DNA of 64,000 nt from Silanimonas sp. (GTDB lineage Bacteria > Pseudomonadota > Gammaproteobacteria > Xanthomonadales > Xanthomonadaceae), in NCBI RefSeq assembly GCF_027531545.1, contig NZ_JAPZSC010000006.1:372001-436000 (forward strand), in the 5' to 3' direction. Below, in pieces: positions 36,835 through 45,242 of the stretch. Below the pieces are notes generated by a model. That model saw nothing but the letters and a program-made list of their open reading frames with translations. It had not been told where the DNA came from and made no database searches. Within the stretch, counting starts at the first letter, position 1; each line of letters starts with the position of its first letter. The translations under genes and the position numbers were made by a program.

Positions 36835-37715
36835 CCCGCGGCGGCCAGCTGCTGCACCAGGCCTTCCGCACCGAGCAGGTGCAGCGTGCCGACCGCGACC
36901 AGCGCATCGTCCTCGCCGGGCGCGTCCAGCAGGGCCTTAACGCGTGACACCCACGCTGCATTGCGCTGGGTGTTGATGCGCTCGTAAAGCGCCGGGTCTC
37001 GCGCCTTCATTGCCGCGGCCATGCCCCAATACAGCGCGTCCACGTCACCCTCGCGCCACTGCCGGTGCAGCCACTCGGTCTCGCTGCGGATCTCGTCGGA
37101 GCGCTCGACCACGTCGCGGAGCTGCGCGACCTGCACGCCGTACTTCATGCCATCGAAAAGGCGAATCTGGTCTGCGGGCGTCTCCAGCCCCGCCGTGCGC
37201 TTGCCGTCGCGGGTGGCGCGTTGGGCGAGGTGCTTGTCGAGCCCCAGCGCCGGATCGAGGCCGGCAGCCGTCATCTCGGCCATGGTGAGCGTGAGCGCGG
37301 CGAACCACGGCTCCATCCGCTGCAGGGCGTCGAGCGGCAGTCCGGCCTCCGATGCCAGTTGCACGGTCGCCGCCCAGGTCGGGGCATCCATCGTCTGCTG
37401 CAGGGTCCGGCCGTCCGCACGGATGCCCGATTGCGCGAACTTCAGCCCGAGGCTCGGGTCGGCCAGGGCTTCCGGCGAAAGCTCGAAAAACACCTGCTCC
37501 GCGTCATCGAGCGCGGCGTACACCATCGGATCGAGCGGGTAATCCGTGGCTTCCAGCAGGTGGAAGGTGCCCAGCAGGTAAACCACGTTGTCGCCATCGC
37601 TGGCCTTCCAGAGCAGCGGCCGCGGGGGCGCGCTGTCCGCGGCGGCTGTCGCGCTCGACGCCATCGCCACCGCTGCGGCGAACGCGAACGCCCTCCAACC
37701 GCCGCGATTCGCCAT
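36813..37715 (-). CDS. TraB/GumN family protein
   Basis: A 300-residue secreted protein of the TraB/GumN fold. It has a signal peptide (about residues 1-27), the N-terminal signature [25 protein letters not shown], and the C-terminal signature [15 protein letters not shown]. Members are thought to be metal-dependent peptidases related to TIKI; bacterial roles are mostly unknown. Its stop overlaps the end of the convergent rnfB by 22 bp. It starts 2 bp after the upstream DUF1684 stop. Confidence 0.88.
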   Translation of the reverse strand: MANRGGWRAFAFAAAVAMASSATAAADSAPPRPLLWKASDGDNVVYLLGTFHLLEATDYPLDPMVYAALDDAEQVFFELSPEALADPSLGLKFAQSGIRADGRTLQQTMDAPTWAATVQLASEAGLPLDALQRMEPWFAALTLTMAEMTAAGLDPALGLDKHLAQRATRDGKRTAGLETPADQIRLFDGMKYGVQVAQLRDVVERSDEIRSETEWLHRQWREGDVDALYWGMAAAMKARDPALYERINTQRNAAWVSRVKALLDAPGEDDALVAVGTLHLLGAEGLVQQLAAAGYTVERL

Positions 37716-37717
37716 GC

Positions 37718-38725
37718 TCAGGGCGACGCCAGCAAGGGAAGCGGCTTCTTCTCGCCGGCTTCGATGCGGAGGTCGAGCCGGTTCGACGGCGGCGGCATCG
37801 GGCAGGTGGAGAACTCGGTGAATGCACAGGGCGGGTTGTAGGCGCGGTTGAAGTCGACCACGGTCGTTCCGCCGTCGGCCGGCTGCTCCGCATACAGGAA
37901 GCGCGACGCGGCGTAGCTTTCGTGCCCGCTGGTGCGGTCGGCGAAGATCAGGAACAGCCGCCCATCACCTTCGTCCACCGCCTCCAGCCGGTACTCGACG
38001 CCGTCCTTCTGGAACACCACGACGCCCGGGTTGGCCATCGCTTCTTCGATGCCCAGGACGTTGACGATGGAGATCGTCTGGCCCGGCGGATGGGCTTCGA
38101 AACGCGCGTCGAAGCGGAAGGCCGCATCGATGTCGAAATAGTCGAGGCCGGGGAAGCGCGTGCGCGTCGGCGCCAAGGCATCGCGGACGCGCAGCCCGAA
38201 GTTCTCGCCGCGCTTGATGACGATGAAGCTGGCATCGCCCTGGTTGAAGCCGACGACCGTCGGCGTGCCGCCATCCGCATCCGTGACGAGCCGGCGCGTG
38301 CTGCCGTCCGCAGGCTGGCCGTCGTACATGACGCCCGCCCCGCGGGTGGCGCGGAACATGACCGTGCCATCGCGATCGAGCCGGATCATGCCGACCTCTT
38401 CGGGCCCGGCGGCGAGGCGCACGCCCTTGGTGGCGCCGCTGCCGACGTAGCTGTTGCCGGGCTTCAGCCAGTGCAGGCCGACGAGTGACAGCCAACCGTC
38501 CGGCTTCTGCAGGTTCGCGAGGCGCGTCTCGCGCACCTCGTTGACGCCGCGGGCGTGGACCGCCGCCGCCGCGACGGCGGCAGCCTCGCGCTTCGCCTGG
38601 GCGTCGATCTCCGCCTGCGACGGACCGGAATCGCCGCTGCAGCCCACGGCAAGCAGGGCGGCAAGCAGGGTGGGAAGGCCGACGCGCCACAGCGAGTCGT
38701 TTCGGGAAGAGGCGTTGCGAAGCAT
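37718..38725 (-). CDS. DUF1684 lipoprotein
   Basis: A 335-residue predicted lipoprotein. The signal ends in a lipobox (LLAALLAVGC), so the N-terminal Cys should be lipidated. DUF1684 features are WLSLVGLHWLKPGNSYVGSG near residue 82, then FDIDAAFRFDARFEAH and the C-terminal DFNRAYNPPCAFTEFSTCP. DUF1684 proteins are uncharacterised. ATG 38725 is chosen because a perfect AAGGAG lies 6 nt upstream; an ATG at 38740 overlaps the mutL stop but has no such site. It is probably cotranscribed with mutL and the TraB/GumN gene. Confidence 0.87.
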   Translation of the reverse strand: MLRNASSRNDSLWRVGLPTLLAALLAVGCSGDSGPSQAEIDAQAKREAAAVAAAAVHARGVNEVRETRLANLQKPDGWLSLVGLHWLKPGNSYVGSGATKGVRLAAGPEEVGMIRLDRDGTVMFRATRGAGVMYDGQPADGSTRRLVTDADGGTPTVVGFNQGDASFIVIKRGENFGLRVRDALAPTRTRFPGLDYFDIDAAFRFDARFEAHPPGQTISIVNVLGIEEAMANPGVVVFQKDGVEYRLEAVDEGDGRLFLIFADRTSGHESYAASRFLYAEQPADGGTTVVDFNRAYNPPCAFTEFSTCPMPPPSNRLDLRIEAGEKKPLPLLASP

Positions 38726-38736
38726 GCGGGACTCCT

Positions 38737-40599
38737 TCATCGGCCGCGGAGGAACAGTCGATCCAGTTCCGCGAGCTCCAACTGTACGTAGGTCGGGCGA
38801 CCATGGTTGCACTGTGCCGCGCGTTCCGTCGCCTCCATGTCGCGCAACAGAGCGTTCATTTCCGGCACCGTCAGCCGGCGGTTGGCACGCACGGAACTGC
38901 GGCACGCCCAGCCCCCCATCAGCCCGTGGACGGCCTCTTCCACCTTGCGCGTGTTGCCGTGTTCGCGCAGCTCCGCCAGGGCATCGAGCAGGAGGGGCTT
39001 GGCGTCGAGGTCGGCCAGCAGCGCCGGCACGCTGCGCAGCGACAGAGACTGCGGCCCGGTGCGGCGCACCTCGAAACCCAGCGACGACAGCAGCACCGCG
39101 TGCTGCTCGGCAGCGTCCGCTTCGCGCTCGCTGACCGCGAGGGCCTCGGGCACCAGCAGCGGCTGCGCGCGCAGGTCCTGCGCCGCGAAGGCGGCCTTCA
39201 TGCGCTCGTAAGTGATCCGCTCGTGGGCGGCATGCATGTCGACCAGTACCAGGCCCTGCGCGTTCTGCGCCAGCACGTAGACACCGTGCAGCTGCGCGAG
39301 CGCGAAGCCGAGCGGCGGGGCCACGGTGTCGTCGATTCCCGCGCGCGCCTCGGCCGCCGGCAACTGATGCACGGCGCCGCCGCCGGGGAACGGCATCGAC
39401 GCCATCGAGGCCGGCATGCCGGATGTGCTGGCCTCGAAACCGCCCGACGCGGCATACAGCGTGCGGTAGGCCGCCATCGTGTCGCCCACCGACAGGCCGA
39501 GCCGCGACTGGTCGGCCGGCGCCCATTGCGGCAGTCCGGCCACGGGGCTGGGCGTGGGGCTGGGCGTGGGGCCCACCGGGCTCGACGGTGCGCCCGCGCC
39601 GTCGGCGGGTCGGGCCTCGGCCAGCGCTTCGTGCAGCGTGCGGAAGATGAAGTCGTGGACCAGCCGGCCGTCGCGAAAACGCACCTCGTGCTTGGCGGGA
39701 TGGACGTTGACGTCGACGCGGCGCGGATCGAGCTCGAGGAACAGCACGAAGCTCGGATGCCGGCCGTGGTAGAGCACGTCGGCATAAGCCTGCCTCACGG
39801 CGTGCGCGACGATGCGATCGCGCACGGCGCGGCCGTTGACGTAGAAGAACTGCTGATCGGCGCTGCTGCGCGAGGCCGTGGGCAGGCCGATCCAGCCATG
39901 CAGGCGAAGCCCGGCCTGGGCGTGGTCGAGGCCGAGCGCGCGCTCGTGGAACTCCGGGCCCAGCGCTTCGGCCAAGCGCTTCGGTGCGTCGCCGCCGTTG
40001 GGGCGGTAATGCCGCAGCAGCCGTCCGTTGTGGTTGAGCTTGAGTTCGATGGTGGGACGCGCGAGTGCGAGTTGTCGCAGCCAGTCCTCGACGTGGCCGA
40101 GCTCCGTGCGTTCGGCTTTCAGGAACTTGCGTCGCGCAGGCACGTTGAAGAACAGGTCGCGCGCCTCGACCGTCGTGCCTTGCGCATGCGGATGCGGGAT
40201 GACCTCGCCGAGCCGCCCACCGTCGACATCGAGCTTCGCGCCGCGCTCCTGCGTGGACGTCCGCGAGGCCAGCGAGAACCGGCTCACCGAGGCGATCGAA
40301 GGCAGCGCTTCGCCGCGGAAGCCGAGGGTCGCCACGGCTTCGAGGTCGTCGAGACTGGCGATCTTGCTGGTGGCGTGCCGCGAGACTGCCATCGGCAGTT
40401 CGGCCGGCGCCATGCCGACGCCGTCGTCGCGGATGCGGATCAGCCGCGCACCGCCCTCCTCGAGGTCGATCTCGATGCGCTGCGCACCGGCATCCAAGGC
40501 GTTCTCGACCAGTTCCTTCACAACCGAAGCCGGCCGCTCGACGACTTCGCCGGCGGCGATCTGGTTGATCAGGACTTCGGGAAGCAGCTGGATCGGCAT
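38737..40599 (-). CDS. mutL: DNA mismatch repair protein MutL
   Basis: A 620-residue GHKL ATPase that links MutS mismatch recognition to strand incision. Motifs are [21 protein letters not shown] (N/G1), DDGVGM and [13 protein letters not shown]. The C-terminal domain keeps endonuclease-type motifs: [12 protein letters not shown] near residue 454, ACRSSVRAN near 565, and CNHGRPT near 597. E. coli MutL lacks these. The linker has PTPS repeats. ATG 40599 is the family start [18 protein letters not shown]. Confidence 0.95.
   Translation of the reverse strand: MPIQLLPEVLINQIAAGEVVERPASVVKELVENALDAGAQRIEIDLEEGGARLIRIRDDGVGMAPAELPMAVSRHATSKIASLDDLEAVATLGFRGEALPSIASVSRFSLASRTSTQERGAKLDVDGGRLGEVIPHPHAQGTTVEARDLFFNVPARRKFLKAERTELGHVEDWLRQLALARPTIELKLNHNGRLLRHYRPNGGDAPKRLAEALGPEFHERALGLDHAQAGLRLHGWIGLPTASRSSADQQFFYVNGRAVRDRIVAHAVRQAYADVLYHGRHPSFVLFLELDPRRVDVNVHPAKHEVRFRDGRLVHDFIFRTLHEALAEARPADGAGAPSSPVGPTPSPTPSPVAGLPQWAPADQSRLGLSVGDTMAAYRTLYAASGGFEASTSGMPASMASMPFPGGGAVHQLPAAEARAGIDDTVAPPLGFALAQLHGVYVLAQNAQGLVLVDMHAAHERITYERMKAAFAAQDLRAQPLLVPEALAVSEREADAAEQHAVLLSSLGFEVRRTGPQSLSLRSVPALLADLDAKPLLLDALAELREHGNTRKVEEAVHGLMGGWACRSSVRANRRLTVPEMNALLRDMEATERAAQCNHGRPTYVQLELAELDRLFLRGR
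39544..39572. repeat. 12-bp tandem repeat in the mutL linker
   Basis: The unit GGGGCTGGGCGT occurs twice in tandem (39544-39555 and 39556-39567), followed by GGGGC. It encodes Pro-Thr-Pro-Ser repeats in the linker between the ATPase and C-terminal domains and keeps the reading frame when units are gained or lost. Confidence 0.85.
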
Positions 40600-40663
40600 G
40601 CCGGCATCGCACGGGGACAGGCCACGATGATACCGGGCGGGCACGCCGCGCCGCGCGTGCGGA

Positions 40664-42052
40664 TTACTCCGGCGCGGCGGGGATGCGCAGGCGCTCGCCC
40701 ACGCGCACGACGTCATCGCGCTTGTCGTTGGCGTTGCGCAGCTGGCTCAGCGAGATGCCGTGCCTCGCAGCGATAAGGCCCAGCGTTTCGCCGCGGGCAA
40801 CGACGTGCTGGCGGCTGCCACGCGACGGGTTCGCGGCGAACCACGTGCCCGGCGGCGGCTGCGAACCGAAGTAGTCACCGACGCCACGCGCGACCACTTC
40901 GGCGAGGCGACGACGGAAACCCGCATCGTTGAGCTTGCGCTCGTCGGCGGCATTGGTGATGAAACCCGTCTCCACCAACATGGAGGGGACGTCGGGCGAG
41001 CGCAGCACCCAGAAATTGGCGCGTTCGACCTGCGGCTTGTGCGTCTTGCCGACGCTGCGCAGTTCATCGAGCACGTGGTTCGCGGCCTCGTCGGAGACGC
41101 GCATCGTGGCGCTCTGCGAGAGATCGAGCAGCACCGCGGCGAGGCTGCGGTCCTTGTCTTCGAGGCTCACGCCGCCGACGAGATCCGCATTGTTCTCGCG
41201 GTCGGCGAGGAACCGCGCCGCTTCGCTCGAGGCGCCGCGGGTCGAGAGCACGAAGACCGACGCGCCGTTCGCCTGGCGGCTCTGCGCGGCATCGGCGTGG
41301 ATCGAGATGAACAGGTCCGCCTGCGCATCGCGCGCCTTCTGGTAGCGGTCACCGAGCGGGATGAACACGTCGCTGTCGCGGATCAGGAGCGCGCGCATGC
41401 CGGGATGGCGGTCGATCTCCGCGGCGAGCTCGCGCGCCACCTTCAGCGTGACGGTCTTCTCGTAGGTGCCGCCGCCGCCGATGGCGCCGGGATCGCGGCC
41501 GCCGTGGCCAGCATCGATGGCGATCAGCAACTCGCGCGCACCGGACACCGGCGCTGGCGCTGGCGCTGGCGTCGAGGACGATGCCGCAGCATTCGCCGCC
41601 GGCGTGGCCGCGGGCGCGGTATTCGCCGCCATGGCTGCCTCGTCGCGGAACATTTCAAGCACGAGGCGCGAGGCCCGGCCACTGCCCTCGACGCGGGTTC
41701 GCGGACGCACCGCCCCGGCGAGGTCGAAGACGATGCGGAGCTTCCCGGCTTCCGGCGAGCCCGTGCGGACGCCGATCACTCGGCCGTTCGGCGCCGGGGG
41801 ACGGAACCCGTCGGCCAGGGCCGCGCCCGGCAGATCGAGCACGAGCCGGTCCGGATTGGCGAGGCTGAAAAGACGGTAATCGCCCGGGGCGGCATCGAGC
41901 TGCAGCTCGGCGCGGGTGCTTTCCTCTCCAGCGCTGAGACGCAGCTGCCCCAGCTGGACCTCGGCGTGGGCAAACGCGGCGTACGCCAAGCCCGCGACCA
42001 GGACGGCCAAATGCAACCAGCGGGTCAGGTTGAGGGCGGAGGCGCGGGGCAT
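40664..42052 (-). CDS. amiC: N-acetylmuramoyl-L-alanine amidase (AmiC-type, with AMIN and LysM)
   Basis: Removes stem peptides from peptidoglycan during cell separation. The 462-residue protein has a signal sequence (about residues 1-30, AAFAHA), an AMIN targeting domain (about 31-125), an Ala/Pro-rich linker, the zinc amidase_3 domain ([34 protein letters not shown]) and a C-terminal LysM repeat ([20 protein letters not shown]). A promoter with TTGCAT, 17 bp, TTGAAT ends 7 nt before ATG 42052. The tsaE-amiC-mutL order matches many gammaproteobacteria. Confidence 0.93.
   Translation of the reverse strand: MPRASALNLTRWLHLAVLVAGLAYAAFAHAEVQLGQLRLSAGEESTRAELQLDAAPGDYRLFSLANPDRLVLDLPGAALADGFRPPAPNGRVIGVRTGSPEAGKLRIVFDLAGAVRPRTRVEGSGRASRLVLEMFRDEAAMAANTAPAATPAANAAASSSTPAPAPAPVSGARELLIAIDAGHGGRDPGAIGGGGTYEKTVTLKVARELAAEIDRHPGMRALLIRDSDVFIPLGDRYQKARDAQADLFISIHADAAQSRQANGASVFVLSTRGASSEAARFLADRENNADLVGGVSLEDKDRSLAAVLLDLSQSATMRVSDEAANHVLDELRSVGKTHKPQVERANFWVLRSPDVPSMLVETGFITNAADERKLNDAGFRRRLAEVVARGVGDYFGSQPPPGTWFAANPSRGSRQHVVARGETLGLIAARHGISLSQLRNANDKRDDVVRVGERLRIPAAPE
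41551..41568. repeat. Hexanucleotide repeat in the amiC linker
   Basis: Three tandem copies of GCGCTG encode alternating Ala-Pro in the linker between the AMIN and amidase domains. It is a short in-frame repeat with no other visible role. Confidence 0.8.
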
Positions 42053-42059
42053 GAGCGCG

Positions 42060-42088
42060 ATTCAAGCACCGGCCCCGGCGCAATGCAA
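42060..42088 (-). promoter_or_regulatory. Candidate sigma-70 promoter for amiC, leaderless
   Basis: On the minus strand TTGCAT (42088-42083) and TTGAAT (42065-42060) are separated by 17 bp. The -10 ends exactly 7 nt before the amiC ATG, so the predicted transcript would start at or next to the start codon. Confidence 0.5.
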
Positions 42089-42153
42089 GCACTTTTTCCT
42101 TTGCAATCCGTAGCCTGCAGCCTGTTCCTGCGAATCTTCCTGATGAACCGACC

Positions 42154-42648
42154 CTAAGTGGGGGCGAAAATCCCGGTCGCGGCCCTGCCAGCGGCGGCGT
42201 CGAGCCGCTGGATCCAGTCCCGGCCGACGTCGCTCGAGGGCTCGAGGACCGCGCGCCGACCCGCCGCCTCGAGGGCGAGTCGGATCACCAGATCCGGCGC
42301 CGGTAGCGCCGTGCCACCCCGCTCCGGCCACTCCACCAGCCACAACGCGGCGGCGTCCTGCAGCTCGTCGAGGCCGAGGAAATCCAGCTCGGCCGCATCG
42401 CCGAGGCGATACAGGTCGAGGTGCGCCGCCTCGCCGTCCTGAAGCGCGTAGCGCTCGATCAGCGTGTAGGTCGGGCTGCGGATCGTGCCTGTCACCCCCA
42501 GCGCACGCAGCAACGCCCGCGCCAGCGTGGATTTACCCGCCCCGAGGTCGCCCTGCAGGTGGATCACGGCCCGTGCGGGCCGGGTGGCGGCGAGACGGGC
42601 ACCCAAGGCCTCCGTGGCCTCGGCGTCTGGAAGAAAGGGCGCACTCAT
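42154..42648 (-). CDS. tsaE: tRNA threonylcarbamoyladenosine biosynthesis protein TsaE
   Basis: The ATPase of the TsaBDE complex that makes the t6A modification of ANN-decoding tRNAs. The 164-residue protein has Walker A GDLGAGKST at residues 33-41, then TLARALLRALG, IRSPTYTLIERY, HLDLYRLGDAAELDFLGL, and VEWPERGG, all typical. ATG 42648 overlaps the nnrDE stop by 4 nt, so the two are translationally coupled, as in E. coli. Confidence 0.94.
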   Translation of the reverse strand: MSAPFLPDAEATEALGARLAATRPARAVIHLQGDLGAGKSTLARALLRALGVTGTIRSPTYTLIERYALQDGEAAHLDLYRLGDAAELDFLGLDELQDAAALWLVEWPERGGTALPAPDLVIRLALEAAGRRAVLEPSSDVGRDWIQRLDAAAGRAATGIFAPT

Positions 42649-44114
42649 GGGTTCAACACCGGACCGAAGGCCCCGATGACGTCGCTGGCGAGCAGGCCAC
42701 GGCCGCGGCCCACGGCATCGGCAGCGGCCGAATGGGCCAAGGCACCGACCCACGCCGCGTCGAAGGCCGCCAGACCCTGCGCCCGCAGCGCCGCGACGAG
42801 CCCGGTCAACGCATCGCCCATGCCGGCGGAGGCCATGCCGGGATGGCCGGCATCGATCAGGCGCGGGGTCTCGCCGGGCGCCCCTACCAGCGTGCCGGCC
42901 CCCTTGAGCACCACCGCCGCCCCGAAGCGCGCGACCAGCGCATCCAGCGCGGCGAAACGATCCGCCTGCACCTCTTCGGTACGGCATCCCAGCAGACGCG
43001 CCGCCTCGCCGGGATGGGGCGTCAGCACGGCGCCGGGCACCGCGCGCGGCGCCTCGGCCAGCAGGTTCAGGGCATCGGCATCCAGCACGAGCGGACGCCC
43101 CGAGGCCATCGCCGCCTCGAACAGGCTGCGTCGCCACTCGCCCTGCCCCAGACCAGGGCCCACCGCGACCACGTCGGCAGCGGCGAGTCGCGAAGCGAGG
43201 GCGTCCTTCGCGGGTACAACGCCAACCATCACTTCCGGCCGACGGACATTCAGCGCAAACACCGTCTCCGGGCGCGAGAGGGCCTCCACCCAGCCAGCAC
43301 CGCCGCGCGCGGCGGCTTCCGCGCAGAGCACGAGGGCTCCGGCCATGCCGTGGTCGCCGCCCAGGCAGAGCACCCGCCCGTGATGGCCTTTATGGCTGTC
43401 GAGGCGCCGCACCGGGAGCGCATCGGCCAGGGCCGACGCTCGGACCGCCCAAGCGGACGGCGGTCCGACCGAGGCGGCAGCAGCCAGCGCTTCCACATCA
43501 AGGCCGAGCGACTCGACGCGCACCTCGCCCGCAGCCTCGCGGCCCAGGGCGGTGAACAGGCCGCGTTTCGCGGCGACGAAGCACAGGGTCATCGCGGCGG
43601 GAAGGAACGCGCCAGGCGCGCTGCCGCGGTCGGCATCGATGCCCGAGGGCACATCCAGCGCCAGCACCGGACGTCGCTGCGCGGCCACCGCCTGCATCAG
43701 GCCGGCCACGGGCGCTTCGGGGGCGCGGGAGAGCCCAATGCCGAACAAGGCGTCGATCCACACGTCGGCCTCGGGAACGCCAGACGCCAAGGCACGCACG
43801 TCGTGCCCGGCCGCGAGCCACCGGGCCGCGGCGGCCCGGGCTTCGGGCGTGCGCGGTTCACCACTGGCTACCACATCGACCTGAAGCCCAGCACGGTGCA
43901 GGGCCAATGCCGCGACATAGCCATCGCCACCGTTGTTGCCCGTCCCGCACAGCACGCCGACCCGCCGCACCTGCGGCCAGCGCTCGCGCAGCAGTACGGC
44001 AGCGGCTTCGCCGGCCTGCGTCATCAGCCCGAGGGCGTCGACGCCGCGTGCGAAGGCCGCCCGCTCAATGGCACGCACGGCATCGGCGCAGTACAGAGGC
44101 AGGGCATGGGACAT
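42645..44114 (-). CDS. nnrDE: Bifunctional NAD(P)HX epimerase/dehydratase
   Basis: Repairs hydrated NAD(P)H. The 489-residue protein has an N-terminal YjeF-type epimerase domain (about 1-205, CGTGNNGGDGYVAALAL and ALFGIGLSR, ALDVPSGIDAD) and a C-terminal ribokinase-like dehydratase domain (KGHHGRVLCLGGDHGMAGAL, LTPHPGEAARLLG, GMGDALTGLVAALRAQG). ATG 44114 starts only 24 bp from the divergent queG ATG. TAGAAT on the minus strand ends 7 nt before it, so the transcript may be leaderless. Confidence 0.94.
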   Translation of the reverse strand: MSHALPLYCADAVRAIERAAFARGVDALGLMTQAGEAAAVLLRERWPQVRRVGVLCGTGNNGGDGYVAALALHRAGLQVDVVASGEPRTPEARAAAARWLAAGHDVRALASGVPEADVWIDALFGIGLSRAPEAPVAGLMQAVAAQRRPVLALDVPSGIDADRGSAPGAFLPAAMTLCFVAAKRGLFTALGREAAGEVRVESLGLDVEALAAAASVGPPSAWAVRASALADALPVRRLDSHKGHHGRVLCLGGDHGMAGALVLCAEAAARGGAGWVEALSRPETVFALNVRRPEVMVGVVPAKDALASRLAAADVVAVGPGLGQGEWRRSLFEAAMASGRPLVLDADALNLLAEAPRAVPGAVLTPHPGEAARLLGCRTEEVQADRFAALDALVARFGAAVVLKGAGTLVGAPGETPRLIDAGHPGMASAGMGDALTGLVAALRAQGLAAFDAAWVGALAHSAAADAVGRGRGLLASDVIGAFGPVLNP

Positions 44115-44121
44115 GCCGCGG

Positions 44122-44131
44122 ATTCTATACT
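44122..44131. promoter_or_regulatory. Overlapping divergent -10 elements between nnrDE and queG
   Basis: The 24-bp gap contains TATACT on the plus strand (44126-44131) and TAGAAT on the minus strand (44127-44122). Each ends exactly 7 nt before the start codon it faces. No good -35 is visible on either side. This predicts a bidirectional promoter and leaderless transcripts for both genes. Confidence 0.55.
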
Positions 44132-44138
44132 TCGCACC

Positions 44139-45200
44139 ATGCATGACTGGGCCGCGCTCGCCGCCGACATCAAGCGCTGGGCCGAAGCGCTCGGCTTCCA
44201 GCAGGCCGGCATCAGCGCCGGCACGCTGGCGAGTGACGAAGCGCACCTCGCGCGCTGGCTCGCCGAAGGCCGCCACGGTTCGATGGACTGGATGGCCACG
44301 CATGGCACGAAGCGCAGCCGCCCGGACGAACTGGTGCCGGGCACGGTGCGCGTCATCAGCGTCCGCATGGATTACGGTGTCGACGACGACGCGGCCTGCT
44401 GGGACACGCTGGCCGATGGCACCCGCGCCTATGTCGCGCGTTACGCGCTGGGCCGCGATTACCACAAGGTGCTGCGCGCGCGGCTGCAGAAGCTCGCCGA
44501 CCGCATCGCCGATGTCGTCGGCCCGTTCGGCTATCGCGCCTTCGTCGATTCCGCCCCCGTGCTGGAACGTGCGCTGGCCCGCGACGCGGGCCTCGGCTGG
44601 ATCGGCAAGAACACCTGCGTGATCAACACGAAGGCCGGCAGCTGGTTCTTCCTCGGCGAGCTCTACACCGACCTTCCGCTGCCCGTCGACGAGCCCGCCA
44701 CCGAACACTGCGGCACCTGCACGCGCTGCATCGACATCTGCCCCACGCAGGCCATCGTCGCGCCGAACGTGCTCGACGCGCGCCGCTGCATCAGCTACCT
44801 GACGATCGAGAACCCCGGGACGATTCCACTCGAGTTCCGCAAGCCGATGGGCAACCGCATCTTTGGCTGCGACGACTGCCAGCTGGTCTGCCCATGGAAT
44901 AAGTTCGCCCAACGCCATGCCCTGCCCGACTTCGAGCCGCGCCATGGGCTGGATACCGCTTCGCTGGTGGAATTGTTCGCGTGGGACGAGGAAGAGTTCC
45001 TCAAGCGCACCGAAGGCTCGGCGATCCGCCGAACCGGGCACCAGGGCTGGCTGCGGAACATCGCCGTCGCGCTGGGCAACGCACCGCATTCGGACGCCGT
45101 GATCGAGGCGCTGCACTCACGCGCGTCGCACCCCTCCGAGGTCGTGCGCGAGCACGTCGCCTGGGCACTGGCCGAACAGGCCGCGAAAGCCCCGGGCTGA
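44139..45200 (+). CDS. queG: Epoxyqueuosine reductase QueG
   Basis: Performs the last step of queuosine synthesis in tRNA with cobalamin and two [4Fe-4S] clusters. The 353-residue protein has GSMDWM and TKRSRPDELVPG near the start, IGKNTCVIN, and the ferredoxin motifs CGTCTRCIDICPTQAI and CDDCQLVCPWNKF, then a C-terminal HEAT-like tail (HSRASHPSEVVREHVAWAL). ATG 44139 (MHDWAALAADIK) is 24 bp from the nnrDE start. It converges on pgi with a 42-bp gap in which I see no good terminator. Confidence 0.95.
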   Translation: MHDWAALAADIKRWAEALGFQQAGISAGTLASDEAHLARWLAEGRHGSMDWMATHGTKRSRPDELVPGTVRVISVRMDYGVDDDAACWDTLADGTRAYVARYALGRDYHKVLRARLQKLADRIADVVGPFGYRAFVDSAPVLERALARDAGLGWIGKNTCVINTKAGSWFFLGELYTDLPLPVDEPATEHCGTCTRCIDICPTQAIVAPNVLDARRCISYLTIENPGTIPLEFRKPMGNRIFGCDDCQLVCPWNKFAQRHALPDFEPRHGLDTASLVELFAWDEEEFLKRTEGSAIRRTGHQGWLRNIAVALGNAPHSDAVIEALHSRASHPSEVVREHVAWALAEQAAKAPG

Positions 45201-45242
45201 GTCCGTGCCAGCGCCCCGACGGCGCCGGAGAAATGCTTCGCC

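Noticed and set aside
37718-40612. The DUF1684 frame stays open for 964 codons and looks like a large fusion with sequence upstream
   Set aside because: The extra part is Arg-rich and overlaps mutL in another frame; the true start has an AAGGAG site and a lipoprotein signal.
42573-45200. An N-terminal extension of QueG antisense to nnrDE
   Set aside because: The extension is Arg/His-rich and the conserved QueG start is at 44139.
45201-45242. A hairpin in the gap between queG and pgi
   Set aside because: The GC-rich arms are short and imperfect with no T run.
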